Source: Paracoccaceae bacterium
GTDB lineage: Bacteria; Pseudomonadota; Alphaproteobacteria; Rhodobacterales; Rhodobacteraceae
Assembly: GCA_020832445.1 (NCBI GenBank)
Contig: JAFIEO010000067.1
Location: 1-64,000, forward strand
DNA: 64,000 nucleotides
Direction of reading: 5' to 3'
Both the position numbers and the translations under genes were made by a program. Shown here piece after piece: positions 35,761 through 45,095 of the stretch. Positions within the stretch are counted from its first letter, which is position 1; every line of letters begins with the position of its first letter. The notes beneath the pieces were generated by a model. It ran no database searches, was not told the DNA's origin, and saw only the letters and a list, made by a program, of their open reading frames with translations.

Positions 35761-35938
35761 CCCCAAGGCGCGGGGCAAAGGGCGCAGCCCGCCGCGCCAT
35801 CGGCGGGCCGTCCCGCGGCCTGCCGATTTGGCTGATGGCAGGCCAAGCCTTTGATCACCGGAGTATGCCGCTTGGATAAAGTGCTTCCCCTATAGCGCCG
35901 GATCGGCAGACCCCGGCCCACCGATAGCGCGGGCTTTA
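35761..35938. repeat. MITE-like dispersed repeat, copy 1
   Basis: About 175 bases are shared, inverted, with 59616-59790. The best-conserved blocks are GGGCCGTCCCGCGGCCTGCC with flanks (35793-35850) and ATCGGCAGACCCCGGCCCAC (35902-35921), while the middle differs. Both blocks are approximate inverted repeats of each other (35793-35827 against 35902-35931), giving the element terminal inverted repeats. It fills the gap between two convergent genes. A reading frame through it encodes a QPNRQAAGRPADGAA peptide that I do not regard as a gene. Confidence 0.75.
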
Positions 35939-35945
35939 TCCAAGC
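35870..35945. repeat. 12-bp perfect inverted repeat nested in repeat copy 1
   Basis: GCTTGGATAAAG (35870-35881) and CTTTATCCAAGC (35934-35945) are exact complements enclosing 52 bases that hold the right-hand block of the element. The outer arms are not conserved in sequence in copy 2, though an imperfect GAAG...GGATA / TATCC...CTTC arrangement occupies the same place there. Confidence 0.6.
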
Positions 35946-36007
35946 GCGAATGACCGCAAAAGGCCGGTTTCACCCCCGTTCGCGGTTTCGTCTGACAAGA
36001 CCATCCG

Positions 36008-37495
36008 CTACTCAGGTCGCAGCGTGACATGCTGATTGACCGCGCCAATGCTGTGGCGGGTCTCCTCCCCGTCGGGCCAGCGCACATGCACATCCGCGCC
36101 CGTCGCATCGCCCAGCCCGAAATGCAGCGGCACCAACTGCCCGCCCGCATGCCCGCCCCCGATGGTGATATCCTGCCATTGACTGGCCGTTTCAGTGTCC
36201 ACCGTCACACGCGCGCCAATGGCAAAACGGTTGACCCCGCCCTGACGCAGATCAACCGCCAGCCAGTTGCCAACCCCTTCGGTGACGTTGCGATACAGCC
36301 TTGCGGGCGCGCGCCGGTTGATGACCACCAGATCAAGCCGCCCGTCACCATCCAGATCCACCAGCGCCGCACCGCGCGAACGTGCCGGATCTGCCAGTCC
36401 CGCCAGATGCGCGGCCTCGGAAAATGTGCCATCCGGCCCTTGCAGCAGCAGATTATTGGGGTCGGCCATGGCCAGATCGGGCATCTGGTCCACATTGCCC
36501 TTGGCCACGAACAGATCGACCCGCCCGTTATTCGTCACATCGCCCCATTGGGCATGCCAGCCCGTCGACGGGCGCCCGTCATCGCCTGTAAACGGGCGGT
36601 GTGCGGTGTGGCCCATGCTGAAGGGGGCCGCGCGGTAGGTGCCATCCCTTTGTGCCAGTTGCAGCATCTGGTCGGCCATCGATGTCAGATACACATCCGC
36701 CAGCCCGTTGCCGGTTATATCGCGGCTGGCAATGCCCATGCCCCACAGCATCAACTCCGGCCAGCCATCATCGGCCCCCAGAAAGCGCCCGTCTTCAATA
36801 TCCCACATCTGTTCATGTCCGCCGCGCACATAATAATGCCTGTCATTGGACAAGCGCAGCGTCATGCGGTCACGGGCATCGGGGGCGGCCAGTGCCGATA
36901 GCGGGCAAAATCCCGGACCGAAGGGGGCGGACGTCCAGCCCTTGCCGTAGGCGCGCAGCATCTGGTTGTCGTCGCAGGCAAAGAATGGGCCTTTGGGGTC
37001 GTCGCGGTCCACATAATTGCCGACAAACATGCTGGGCCGGTTCGCGCCCGCATCCCACCACGCGCTGAACGCGGTGGACCAGCCCGCGCCCGCATCTATC
37101 CCAAGTGCTTCGGTCGCGTCTTCAAACTGGCAATCCCCAAGGCCGCGCAGCACCACATTCGGCCCGACGCGCAACACAAACACATCCAGCACCCCGTCGC
37201 CGTCAATATCCAGCGGATAGGCCCCCGTCACACCCGTCAGGCCGGTATCGTGCGGCGCAAACGCCATCCCGCCCATGTTGCGCAACAACAGCGCAGGCCC
37301 TTCGCCGCCCGCCAGAAACAGATCGGGCAGGCCATTGTCGCTGCAATCAAATGCGGCCACACCCCCGCCCACAAAATATTCCCAGCCGCCGCTATAGTGA
37401 TGCTCGGGTATGGTGTTGCTCAGGTCCGCAAATTGCGGGGATTGCGCCACGGCAGGGCTGGCCATCAAAAGGGCCGCGAAAAACACACCCTTCAT
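36008..37495 (-). CDS. CRTAC1-family protein with FG-GAP/VCBS repeats and ASPIC/UnbV domain
   Basis: This 495-residue exported protein has a signal peptide (residues 1-17, ...PAVAQ). Repeated calcium-binding FG-GAP-like blades are visible: VAAFDCSDNGLPDLFLAGG, YPLDIDGDGVLDVFVL, RDITGNGLADVYLTS and LVDLDGDGRLDLVVINRR. The C-terminal 90 residues form an ASPIC/UnbV domain (GNWLAVDLRQ, IGARVTV, GLGDATGADVHVRWPDGEE). Such proteins are secreted beta-propellers of poorly known role. The start overlaps the ROK regulator stop by four bases (ATGA), which is unusual for an exported protein. Confidence 0.85.
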   Translation of the reverse strand: MKGVFFAALLMASPAVAQSPQFADLSNTIPEHHYSGGWEYFVGGGVAAFDCSDNGLPDLFLAGGEGPALLLRNMGGMAFAPHDTGLTGVTGAYPLDIDGDGVLDVFVLRVGPNVVLRGLGDCQFEDATEALGIDAGAGWSTAFSAWWDAGANRPSMFVGNYVDRDDPKGPFFACDDNQMLRAYGKGWTSAPFGPGFCPLSALAAPDARDRMTLRLSNDRHYYVRGGHEQMWDIEDGRFLGADDGWPELMLWGMGIASRDITGNGLADVYLTSMADQMLQLAQRDGTYRAAPFSMGHTAHRPFTGDDGRPSTGWHAQWGDVTNNGRVDLFVAKGNVDQMPDLAMADPNNLLLQGPDGTFSEAAHLAGLADPARSRGAALVDLDGDGRLDLVVINRRAPARLYRNVTEGVGNWLAVDLRQGGVNRFAIGARVTVDTETASQWQDITIGGGHAGGQLVPLHFGLGDATGADVHVRWPDGEETRHSIGAVNQHVTLRPE

Positions 37496-38793
37496 GCGGC
37501 GCTGCCGCGCGTGGCTGTGCCGCCCAGCAGGTTTTCGGTCAAGGCCCCCAATGCCAGCGCGACCGCGCCCTGCGCCCAGACCAGATCACCCCATGCATGA
37601 ATTTCCACGCGCGCAGGTGTGCGCGCACCAATCAGTGTCATGGCCTGCATTTCGGCCATCACTTCGCGGGCATACAGGTAATCATACTGCATGCGCCCGC
37701 CCGATAGAATGACCACTTCGGGGTCAAACATCTGCACGACATTTGACAGCCCAAGCGCCAGATACCGCCCCGCGCGCCGGAAAATGGACAAGGCCGCTTC
37801 ATTGCCGCGGCGGGCTTCAGAAAACAGGTCTTCCAGCAAGGCAAGCGGGCTTTCGGACAGGCTGGCATGCTGGTCCAGTGCGGTGGCCGCTTCGCGCGCC
37901 AATGCGTAATCGGCAACATAGGCTTCCAGACAGCCACGCTTGCCACAGCGGCACAAGGCCCCGTCAAGTTGCACCTTGGTATGGCCCAATTCCAGCCCGA
38001 CACCGCGCACCCCGCGATAAAGCTGGTTGAACAACACCAACCCCATGCCGACCCCGTGTTCAATGGTGACAACCGCAAAATCCGATTTACGCCGCCCGCC
38101 GCCAAACCATAATTCCGCCAGCGTCAACAGGTTGGCGTCATTGTCCAGATAGGTGGGCACCCCGAACGCGTCCTGAAACTGCGTGCTCAGGGCGGTTCCG
38201 GGCGAATCGAGCATTGGTGACCATGGCACATTGCCTGTTGCGTGTTCCACCATGCCCGCCATGCCCACGCCGATGGAATCGATGTCACGCACCTGCATGC
38301 CTTGGGACGACAGCAATTTGTCCATAAGCGCGCGGGCTTCGGCGACCAGAATGGCAGGGCTTTTGCGGTTGGGGCGGGTGGGCACATCGGCTTCGGCAAT
38401 CCTGCGGCCCGCAAAATCGCTTAGAACGGCTGTGTGGCGCTGGTCACCCAGCTTCATGCCGACAACATGATACGCTTCGGCCACCACCTCCAACTCCACC
38501 GGGGGGCGGCCACGCCCTGTGCGGGGCTGGTCGGTGTCCAGCGGCGGCGGGGTGGTGGTTTCGCGCAAGAACCCTTCGGCAATCAATTCGGCGGTGACGG
38601 CACTGATGGATGCAGCACTTAGCCCAAGCGCGCGCACCATATCGGCGCGCGTGGTCTTGCCATGGGCGCGGGCATAGTCAAACAATGTCTGTCGCAGCGG
38701 GCGGGGAATAGGCGCAATATTGGCCAGAACCGGACCGCAACCGGCCTGTTCTTCCGCATCAGATGTAATAGCCCCGACAAGATGCGGCGTCAT
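37492..38793 (-). CDS. xylR: ROK-family transcriptional regulator (XylR-like)
   Basis: This 433-residue protein has an N-terminal winged helix (LRQTLFDYARAHGKTTRADMVRALGLSAASISAVTAEL, about residues 33-70) and a ROK sugar-binding domain. The ROK zinc site is present: GLELGHTKV followed by CRCGKRGCLEAYV. The ATP-site phrase of true kinases is weak, as expected for a regulator. It is divergent from xylFHGBA and so most likely the D-xylose-responsive repressor XylR. The operator candidate at 38899-38934 supports this. It is co-translated with the downstream CRTAC1 gene. Confidence 0.87.
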   Translation of the reverse strand: MTPHLVGAITSDAEEQAGCGPVLANIAPIPRPLRQTLFDYARAHGKTTRADMVRALGLSAASISAVTAELIAEGFLRETTTPPPLDTDQPRTGRGRPPVELEVVAEAYHVVGMKLGDQRHTAVLSDFAGRRIAEADVPTRPNRKSPAILVAEARALMDKLLSSQGMQVRDIDSIGVGMAGMVEHATGNVPWSPMLDSPGTALSTQFQDAFGVPTYLDNDANLLTLAELWFGGGRRKSDFAVVTIEHGVGMGLVLFNQLYRGVRGVGLELGHTKVQLDGALCRCGKRGCLEAYVADYALAREAATALDQHASLSESPLALLEDLFSEARRGNEAALSIFRRAGRYLALGLSNVVQMFDPEVVILSGGRMQYDYLYAREVMAEMQAMTLIGARTPARVEIHAWGDLVWAQGAVALALGALTENLLGGTATRGSAA

Positions 38794-38898
38794 TTACGTG
38801 CCCTCCCCAGCGCAGCAATAACTTCACAGAATAAATTAATAACACTGGATGTCGGGGAAAACATCAAGAAAAAACGACATATCGACAGAAATTTGCGG

Positions 38899-38934
38899 AA
38901 TAAAGTCAGGAATCCTGACGCAGTTTACTTTATT
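38899..38934. promoter_or_regulatory. Nested palindromic operator candidate for the ROK regulator
   Basis: GTCAGGAATCCTGAC (38905-38919) is a perfect 15-base palindrome. It is framed by the perfect inverted pair AATAAAGT (38899-38906) and ACTTTATT (38927-38934). It lies directly upstream of the xylF -35 box. Confidence 0.55.
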
Positions 38935-38938
38935 TTGT

Positions 38939-38966
38939 TTGACAGACGAAAAATATATGGCATTAT
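38939..38966 (+). promoter_or_regulatory. xylF: Sigma-70-type promoter of xylFHGBA
   Basis: TTGACA (38939-38944), a 16-base spacer, then CATTAT (38961-38966). The predicted transcript leader is about 50 bases. The -35 hexamer is perfect and the -10 is partial, as expected for a regulated promoter. Confidence 0.55.
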
Positions 38967-39022
38967 TTCGCTGTCCGGACGCGCCTCGACGCGCGTGCCG
39001 CGATTTGTTCAGGGAGGAACGC

Positions 39023-40048
39023 ATGCAAAAAATTATGACTGCGGCTATTGTCGCAACGCTTGGCTTCAGCACATCTGCATTGGCCCAGTCGCTGACTGTC
39101 GGTGTAAGCTGGTCGAACTTTCAGGAAGAACGCTGGCAGACGGATGAGGCCGCTATTCGCGCAGCTTTGGACGCCGCTGGCGCCACTTATATTTCGACGG
39201 ATGCACAATCATCATCATCCAAACAGCTGTCCGATATCGAAAGTCTGGTGTCGCAGGGCGCGAATGCGCTGATCGTTCTGGCGCAAGACGCAGCAGCTAT
39301 TGGCCCGGCCGTTCAAGCCGCAGCTGACGAGGGCATCCCCGTTGTTGCCTATGACCGCTTGATCGAAGACAACCGCGCCTTCTACCTGACCTTCGACAAT
39401 GTCGAAGTGGGCCGCATGCAGGCGCGCGCCGTGCTGGAGCAGGCACCAAGCGGCAATTACGTCATGATCAAAGGCTCGCCCACTGACCCCAACGCAGACT
39501 TCCTGCGCGGTGGCCAGCAGGAGATTCTGCAAGCTGCGATTGATGCAGGCGATATCACCATCGTCGGCGAAGCCTATACCGATGCGTGGCTGCCCGCCAA
39601 TGCGCAGCGCAACATGGAGCAGATTCTGACAGCGCAGGACAACAATGTCGACGCCGTCGTGGCATCCAATGACGGCACCGCCGGTGGCGTTGTTGCGGCA
39701 CTGACCGCGCAGGGCATGGACGGGATTCCCGTATCCGGCCAGGATGGCGACCACGCGGCGCTGAACCGGATCGCACAGGGCACGCAAACCGTTTCCGTGT
39801 GGAAAGACGCGCGGGATCTGGGCCGTGCTGCGGCTGAAATCGCGGTGCAACTGGCCGCAGGCACCGAAATGGCCGATATTGACGGTGCAGGCATGTGGAC
39901 ATCGCCCGCAGGCACCGAAATGGTGTCCATGTTCCTGGAACCTGTTCCGGTGACCGCAGACAACCTGTCGCTGGTCGTCGATGCTGGCTGGATCAGCCTT
40001 GAAGCACTGTGTCAGGGTGTCAGCAGTGGCCCCGCGCCCTGTGATTGA
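39023..40048 (+). CDS. xylF: D-xylose ABC transporter periplasmic binding protein
   Basis: This is the periplasmic D-xylose receptor, a 341-residue precursor with a signal peptide (residues 1-20, ...SALAQ). Type I sugar-binding-protein landmarks of XylF are present: [96 protein letters not shown] and [28 protein letters not shown] precedes the ATG; the earlier in-frame Met at 38849 lies in the operator region and is rejected. A stem-loop lies between it and xylH. Confidence 0.95.
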   Translation: MQKIMTAAIVATLGFSTSALAQSLTVGVSWSNFQEERWQTDEAAIRAALDAAGATYISTDAQSSSSKQLSDIESLVSQGANALIVLAQDAAAIGPAVQAAADEGIPVVAYDRLIEDNRAFYLTFDNVEVGRMQARAVLEQAPSGNYVMIKGSPTDPNADFLRGGQQEILQAAIDAGDITIVGEAYTDAWLPANAQRNMEQILTAQDNNVDAVVASNDGTAGGVVAALTAQGMDGIPVSGQDGDHAALNRIAQGTQTVSVWKDARDLGRAAAEIAVQLAAGTEMADIDGAGMWTSPAGTEMVSMFLEPVPVTADNLSLVVDAGWISLEALCQGVSSGPAPCD

Positions 40049-40069
40049 TCACGACTAGCCCTATCACAT

Positions 40070-40095
40070 ATGGGGCGGCATGCGTGCCGCCCCAT
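40070..40095 (+). ncRNA. Intercistronic stem-loop between xylF and xylH
   Basis: ATGGGGCGGCA (40070-40080) and TGCCGCCCCAT (40085-40095) form a perfect 11-bp stem with a TGCG loop, 21 bases after the xylF stop. No T-run follows, and xylH begins 80 bases later. Confidence 0.65.
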
Positions 40096-40175
40096 CGTCG
40101 AGCGCTGCGCTTGCGCGCAGATTGGTCCTTGCCTGTGCAGCATCCGCACAGCCACGACATTCAGGACATTTCCCC

Positions 40176-41489
40176 ATGAGCACCCCCGACACTGCCAACC
40201 GCACATCATCCGGCGGCCAGAAGGCCAATAAGAAAAGCCTGATGGATGCACTGGAACTGGATACCCGCCTGCTGGGCATGATTGGCGCCTTTATTCTGGT
40301 GGCCATTGTGTTCAATGTCCTGACGGACGGGCGTTTTCTGACGCCGCGCAACATATTCAACCTGACCATCCAGACCGTCAGCGTGGCGATCATGGCCACC
40401 GGCATGGTGTTTGTGATTGTCACGCGCCACATTGACCTGTCAGTGGGCGCGTTGCTGGCCACCTGTTCGGCGGTCATGGCGATGATGCAGACCGCGTGGT
40501 TGCCGCAGTTTCTGGACCTGCCGCTGGGCCACCCGCTTATTCCGTGGCTGGCAATTGCTGCGGGCATTATTACAGGCGGGGTGATTGGCGCGTTTCAGGG
40601 CTGGTTGACCGGATATTTGCTGATACCCGCGTTCATTGTCACACTTGGGGGCTTGCTGGTGTGGCGCAATGCGGCGTGGTATCTGACCAACGGGCAGACC
40701 ATTGGCCCGCTGGATTCAACATTCCAGATGTTCGGCGGCATCAACGGCACCATGGGCGAATTCTGGTCATGGGTCGTGGGCATTGTTGCCACATTGGCTG
40801 CGCTGGCCGCACTTTGGGCCAAACGGCGCGACAAGTTGCGCCATGAATTTCCGGTAAAGCCGCTTTGGGCTGAAATGGCGCTGGGGGCTATAATTGCCGG
40901 TGCAATTCTGGGCCTGATCGCGGTGCTGAATTCCTATCAGGTGCCGGCTGCACGGCTGCAACGCGAATTCACCGCGCGCGGTGAAACCATGCCCGAGGGG
41001 TATACCGCAGCCTATGGCCTGCCACTGTCGGTGCTGTTGCTGATTGTTGTGGCCATTGTCATGACGGTTATTGCGCGGCGCACTGCATTGGGGCGCTATA
41101 TCTTTGCAACCGGCGGCAACCCGCAAGCGGCAGAACTGTCGGGCATCAACACGCGCCTGCTGACCGTCAAGGTGTTCGCCATCATGGGCGCGCTTTGTGC
41201 AATTTCCGCGGTCGTGGCGTCGGCGCGGCTGACCAACCATTCCAACGATATCGGCACACTGGACGAATTGCGCGTGATCGCCGCCGCCGTGATTGGCGGC
41301 ACTGCACTGGCGGGCGGGATTGGCACGATTTATGGCGCAATTCTGGGCGCGCTGATCATGCAATCGCTGCAATCAGGCATGGCCATGGTGGGCGTTGACG
41401 CGCCCTTGCAAAATATCGTCGTGGGCAGCGTGCTGGTTCTGGCTGTGCTGATCGACATCATCTATCGCCGCCGCACAGGAAAGGGCTGA
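40176..41489 (+). CDS. xylH: D-xylose ABC transporter permease
   Basis: This membrane subunit of the CUT2 xylose importer has 437 residues and about ten helices. Signatures are [68 protein letters not shown] and [32 protein letters not shown] central cytoplasmic segment ([16 protein letters not shown]) splits the helices. The start at 40176 is supported by AGGACA a few bases upstream and by family length. The xylG start follows after two bases. Confidence 0.94.
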   Translation: MSTPDTANRTSSGGQKANKKSLMDALELDTRLLGMIGAFILVAIVFNVLTDGRFLTPRNIFNLTIQTVSVAIMATGMVFVIVTRHIDLSVGALLATCSAVMAMMQTAWLPQFLDLPLGHPLIPWLAIAAGIITGGVIGAFQGWLTGYLLIPAFIVTLGGLLVWRNAAWYLTNGQTIGPLDSTFQMFGGINGTMGEFWSWVVGIVATLAALAALWAKRRDKLRHEFPVKPLWAEMALGAIIAGAILGLIAVLNSYQVPAARLQREFTARGETMPEGYTAAYGLPLSVLLLIVVAIVMTVIARRTALGRYIFATGGNPQAAELSGINTRLLTVKVFAIMGALCAISAVVASARLTNHSNDIGTLDELRVIAAAVIGGTALAGGIGTIYGAILGALIMQSLQSGMAMVGVDAPLQNIVVGSVLVLAVLIDIIYRRRTGKG

Positions 41490-41491
41490 AC

Positions 41492-42244
41492 ATGACCCGC
41501 ACACCACTTGTCGATATGCGCAATATCTCGATTGCTTTTGGCGGCGTGCAGGCCGTTGATGATGTATCAATCGACCTGTATCCCGGCGAAGTTGTGGGCC
41601 TGTTGGGCCATAACGGGGCAGGTAAATCAACGCTGATCAAGATCCTGTCGGGGGCCTATAAGGCTGATAGCGGCGAAATCTGGATCGAGGGCGAGAAAGC
41701 TACGATCAACAGCCCCCGCGATGCGCGCGCCTATAATATAGAAACCATCCACCAGACACTTGCGCTGGCGGACAATCTGCCCGCGCCTGCAAACCTGTTT
41801 CTGGGGCGCGAATTGCGCACCATGTTCGGGTTTCTGGATGACAGCCGCATGGAAGCTGAAACCACCAAAATCATGGCGCGGCTGAACCCCAACTTCAAGA
41901 AAATCGCAGATCCCGTCAGCGCCCTGTCGGGTGGCCAGCGCCAGTCAGTGGCGATTGCGCGCGCCGTCTATTTCAACGCGCGCATTCTTATCATGGACGA
42001 ACCGACAGCCGCGCTTGGCGTGCATGAAACCAAAATGGTGGCCGACCTGATCATGGAGTTGAAGGCCCAGGGGCTTGGCATTTTCCTGATCAGCCATGAC
42101 ACCCGTGAAATGATGGACCTGTGCGACCGCGTCAGCGTCATGAAGAACGGCCAGCTTATCGGCACCGAACGGGTCGAGGATGTGACCGAAGATGACATCT
42201 TGTCGATGATCATCATGGGCAAGAAGGCAGAACAGGCAGCATGA
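41492..42244 (+). CDS. xylG: D-xylose ABC transporter ATP-binding protein, single-cassette
   Basis: This 250-residue ATPase has Walker [10 protein letters not shown], signature [15 protein letters not shown], Walker [15 protein letters not shown] and H-loop [12 protein letters not shown]. It holds only one ABC cassette, unlike E. coli XylG or GguA above, which have two. It should therefore act as a homodimer, as do FrcA-type ATPases of alphaproteobacteria. It is not a truncated pseudogene: the ends are complete, it begins right after xylH and overlaps xylB by four bases. Confidence 0.92.
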   Translation: MTRTPLVDMRNISIAFGGVQAVDDVSIDLYPGEVVGLLGHNGAGKSTLIKILSGAYKADSGEIWIEGEKATINSPRDARAYNIETIHQTLALADNLPAPANLFLGRELRTMFGFLDDSRMEAETTKIMARLNPNFKKIADPVSALSGGQRQSVAIARAVYFNARILIMDEPTAALGVHETKMVADLIMELKAQGLGIFLISHDTREMMDLCDRVSVMKNGQLIGTERVEDVTEDDILSMIIMGKKAEQAA

Positions 42245-43683
42245 TGTATCTGGGACTGGATCTTGGCACCTCCAGCCTGAAAGGGTTGGTGATTGATGAT
42301 ACCGGCGCGGTTCTGACCGAAGCCACAGCCCCGTTAAGCGTTTCGCGCCCCGCCCCCGGCTGGTCCGAGCAAGACCCCGCAGACTGGATCACGGCGGCGG
42401 GAACGGTGCTGCGCGCCCTGTCGGACAAGGTGGATCTGGGCGCGGTTGCGGGCATTGGCCTGTCGGGGCATATGCATGGCGCAACTGTGTTGGATGCATC
42501 TGACAATGTGCTGCGCCCGTGCATATTGTGGAATGACACCCGCGCCAGTGTGCAGGCCGCGGCGCTGGACGCAGACCCGCAATTTCGGGCCATAAGTGGC
42601 AATATCGTCTTTCCGGGCTTTACCGCACCCAAACTGGTCTGGATGGCAGATGAAGAACCCGACCTGTTTGCACAAGTGGCCAAGGTGTTGTTGCCAAAGG
42701 ACTATCTGCGCCTGTGGCTGACGGGGGCGCATGTGGCCGAAATGTCAGATGCGGCGGGCACAAGCTGGCTGGATGTGGGCGCGCGCGACTGGTCCGACGG
42801 GTTGCTGAATGCCACGGGACTGACACGCGACCACATGCCCGCCCTTGTCGAAGGGTCCGCGCAATCAGGCGGGCTGCGCGCTGCACTTGCGCAGGAATTC
42901 GGGCTGCGCGCGGGTATTCCCGTCGCTGGCGGGGCGGGCGACAATGCCGCAACCGCCATCGGGCTGGGGATCGCGCGGGGCGGGCAGGGTTTCGTCAGCC
43001 TTGGCACATCGGGCGTGCTATTTGCGGCAACCGACGGCTACGCGCCAGCGCCCGAAACCGCAGTGCATACATTCTGTCACGCGTTGCCGGATACATGGCA
43101 CCAGATGGGTGTTATTCTGGCGGCCACCGATGCGCTGAACTGGTTTGCAGGCATCGCGGGGGCAAGTCCAGCAGAACTGACAGCCAATCTGGGCACCTTG
43201 CAGGCCCCCGGCCGCGCGCTGTTTTTGCCCTATCTGGGCGGCGAACGCACACCGCTGAATGACGCGGGCATTCGCGGCGCGTTCATCGGGCTGGAACATG
43301 CGACCGACCGCGCTGCCGCCACCCGCGCGGTGATGGAAGGCGTGGTTTACGCCTTGGTCGATTGCCAGCAGGCATTGGCGGCCACGGGCACACGGCTGGA
43401 TACGCTACTGGCCGCAGGCGGGGGCGCGCGGTCGGAATACTGGCTTTCGGCCTTGGCCACCGCGCTGGACCTGCCAATCCATGTGCCGCAAGCGGGCGAT
43501 TATGGCGCGGCCCTTGGGGCTGCGCGGCTGGGGTTGATGGCGGCAACCGGGGCAGGGGCAGACGCCATGCCACTGCCACCCATTGCCCGCAGCTTTGACC
43601 CCGTCGCCGATACAACACAGGCCTTTCAGGACGGGTATGCCCGCTACCGCAAGGCGCAATCTGCAATAAAGGATCTGACATGA
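42241..43683 (+). CDS. xylB: Xylulokinase
   Basis: It phosphorylates D-xylulose to D-xylulose 5-phosphate for the pentose phosphate pathway. The 480-residue protein is an FGGY-family kinase. It opens with [20 protein letters not shown] and contains [15 protein letters not shown], the substrate-site phrase [29 protein letters not shown] and [28 protein letters not shown]-binding residues lie in [13 protein letters not shown]. It is translationally coupled to both xylG and xylA by ATGA overlaps. Confidence 0.95.
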   Translation: MMYLGLDLGTSSLKGLVIDDTGAVLTEATAPLSVSRPAPGWSEQDPADWITAAGTVLRALSDKVDLGAVAGIGLSGHMHGATVLDASDNVLRPCILWNDTRASVQAAALDADPQFRAISGNIVFPGFTAPKLVWMADEEPDLFAQVAKVLLPKDYLRLWLTGAHVAEMSDAAGTSWLDVGARDWSDGLLNATGLTRDHMPALVEGSAQSGGLRAALAQEFGLRAGIPVAGGAGDNAATAIGLGIARGGQGFVSLGTSGVLFAATDGYAPAPETAVHTFCHALPDTWHQMGVILAATDALNWFAGIAGASPAELTANLGTLQAPGRALFLPYLGGERTPLNDAGIRGAFIGLEHATDRAAATRAVMEGVVYALVDCQQALAATGTRLDTLLAAGGGARSEYWLSALATALDLPIHVPQAGDYGAALGAARLGLMAATGAGADAMPLPPIARSFDPVADTTQAFQDGYARYRKAQSAIKDLT

Positions 43684-44981
43684 CCGATTTCTTCCAAGGT
43701 ATCCCGCAAATCACCTATGAGGGACCGGACAGCGACAATGATTTCGCGTTCCGCCATTACAACCCGGATGAAATTGTTCTGGGCCGCAGGATGGAAGATC
43801 ACCTGCGCTTCGCCATCTGCTATTGGCACAGCTTCGCATGGCAGGGGGGCGATCCGTTCGGCGGCCAGACATTCCTGCGCCCATGGTTTGGCGACAGCAT
43901 GCAAAACGCCAAGCTGAAGGCCGATGTCGCGTTTGAGATGTTCCGCATTCTGAACGCCCCCTATTACTGTTTCCATGATGCCGACATGCGCCCCGAAGGC
44001 GACAGCTTTGCCGAAACCACCCGCAATCTTGAAGAAATTACAGACTATTTCGCCGCCAAAATGGAAGCGGGCGGGCCGAAACTGCTATGGGGCACGGCCA
44101 ATCTGTTCAGCCACCGGCGTTTCATGTCAGGGGCCGCAACCAATCCCGACCCTGATGTGTTTGCGTTTTCCGCCGCAACGGTGAAAACCTGCATGGATGC
44201 GACCCAGCGTCTGGGGGGCGAAAACTATGTGCTATGGGGCGGGCGCGAAGGGTATGAAACCCTGCTGAACACCGACCTTAGCAAAGAGCTGGACCATATG
44301 GGCCGTTTCCTGTCGATGGTGGTGGATTACAAGCACAAGATCGGTTTCAAAGGGGCCATCCTGATCGAACCAAAACCGCAGGAACCCACAAAGCACCAGT
44401 ATGATTATGATGTGGCTACAGTCTATGGCTTCCTGAAGCGCTTCGGGCTGGAAAAAGAAGTAAAGGTCAATATCGAGCAGGGCCATGCCATTCTTGCAGG
44501 CCACAGCTTCGAGCATGAACTGGCGCTGGCGTCCAGCCTTGGGATTTTCGGGTCCATCGACATGAACCGCAATGATTATCAATCCGGTTGGGACACGGAC
44601 CAGTTCCCCAATAATGTGCCTGAAATCGCGCTGGCCTATTATGAAATTCTGCGCGCAGGCGGGTTCACATCCGGTGGCACGAATTTCGATTCCAAACTGC
44701 GCCGCCAGTCGCTGGACCCCGAAGACCTGATCGTGTCGCATGCAGGCGCAATGGATGTCTGCGCGCGCGGGCTGAAGGCAGCCGCCGCAATGCTGGAAGA
44801 TGGCAGGTTGGAATCCGCACGCGCCGCACGTTACGCAGGCTGGGCCAAACCCGAAGCGCAGGCGCTATTGACCAGCGATCTGGACAGTATCGCAGCCGAC
44901 GTTCTGGCCCGTGGCATCGACCCGCAGCCCTGTTCCGGCAAACAGGAAAAGCTGGAAAATCTGGTCAACCGCTTCATGTAA
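43680..44981 (+). CDS. xylA: D-xylose isomerase
   Basis: It isomerises D-xylose to D-xylulose. The 433-residue TIM barrel is of the class II xylose isomerase length. Landmarks are [19 protein letters not shown] (catalytic His region), [87 protein letters not shown] and the metal-binding loop [18 protein letters not shown]. It is the last gene of the xylose operon and is followed by a GC-rich hairpin. Together with XylB it gives the isomerase route, which coexists here with the oxidative route at 3.8-8.3 kb. Confidence 0.97.
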   Translation: MTDFFQGIPQITYEGPDSDNDFAFRHYNPDEIVLGRRMEDHLRFAICYWHSFAWQGGDPFGGQTFLRPWFGDSMQNAKLKADVAFEMFRILNAPYYCFHDADMRPEGDSFAETTRNLEEITDYFAAKMEAGGPKLLWGTANLFSHRRFMSGAATNPDPDVFAFSAATVKTCMDATQRLGGENYVLWGGREGYETLLNTDLSKELDHMGRFLSMVVDYKHKIGFKGAILIEPKPQEPTKHQYDYDVATVYGFLKRFGLEKEVKVNIEQGHAILAGHSFEHELALASSLGIFGSIDMNRNDYQSGWDTDQFPNNVPEIALAYYEILRAGGFTSGGTNFDSKLRRQSLDPEDLIVSHAGAMDVCARGLKAAAAMLEDGRLESARAARYAGWAKPEAQALLTSDLDSIAADVLARGIDPQPCSGKQEKLENLVNRFM

Positions 44982-44988
44982 GCATTTG

Positions 44989-45020
44989 GCGGGCTTGCCC
45001 TGAAACGGGGGCAAGTCCGC
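44989..45020 (+). terminator. Stem-loop at the end of the xyl operon
   Basis: GCGGGCTTGCCC (44989-45000) pairs with GGGCAAGTCCGC (45009-45020), with one G-T wobble, eight bases after the xylA stop. No T-run follows. The next 75 bases are AT-rich with no evident gene. Confidence 0.55.
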
Positions 45021-45095
45021 GATGCGCAAGGATTAAACTCATAATCAATGTTATGTTAATGATGGATTGAGCCACGCCGCGCGATCATCATCTGC

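Noticed and set aside
41492-42244. xylG as a truncated pseudogene because it is half the E. coli length
   Set aside because: The single cassette is complete with all motifs, and both ends are tightly joined to neighbouring intact genes; single-cassette relatives are known.
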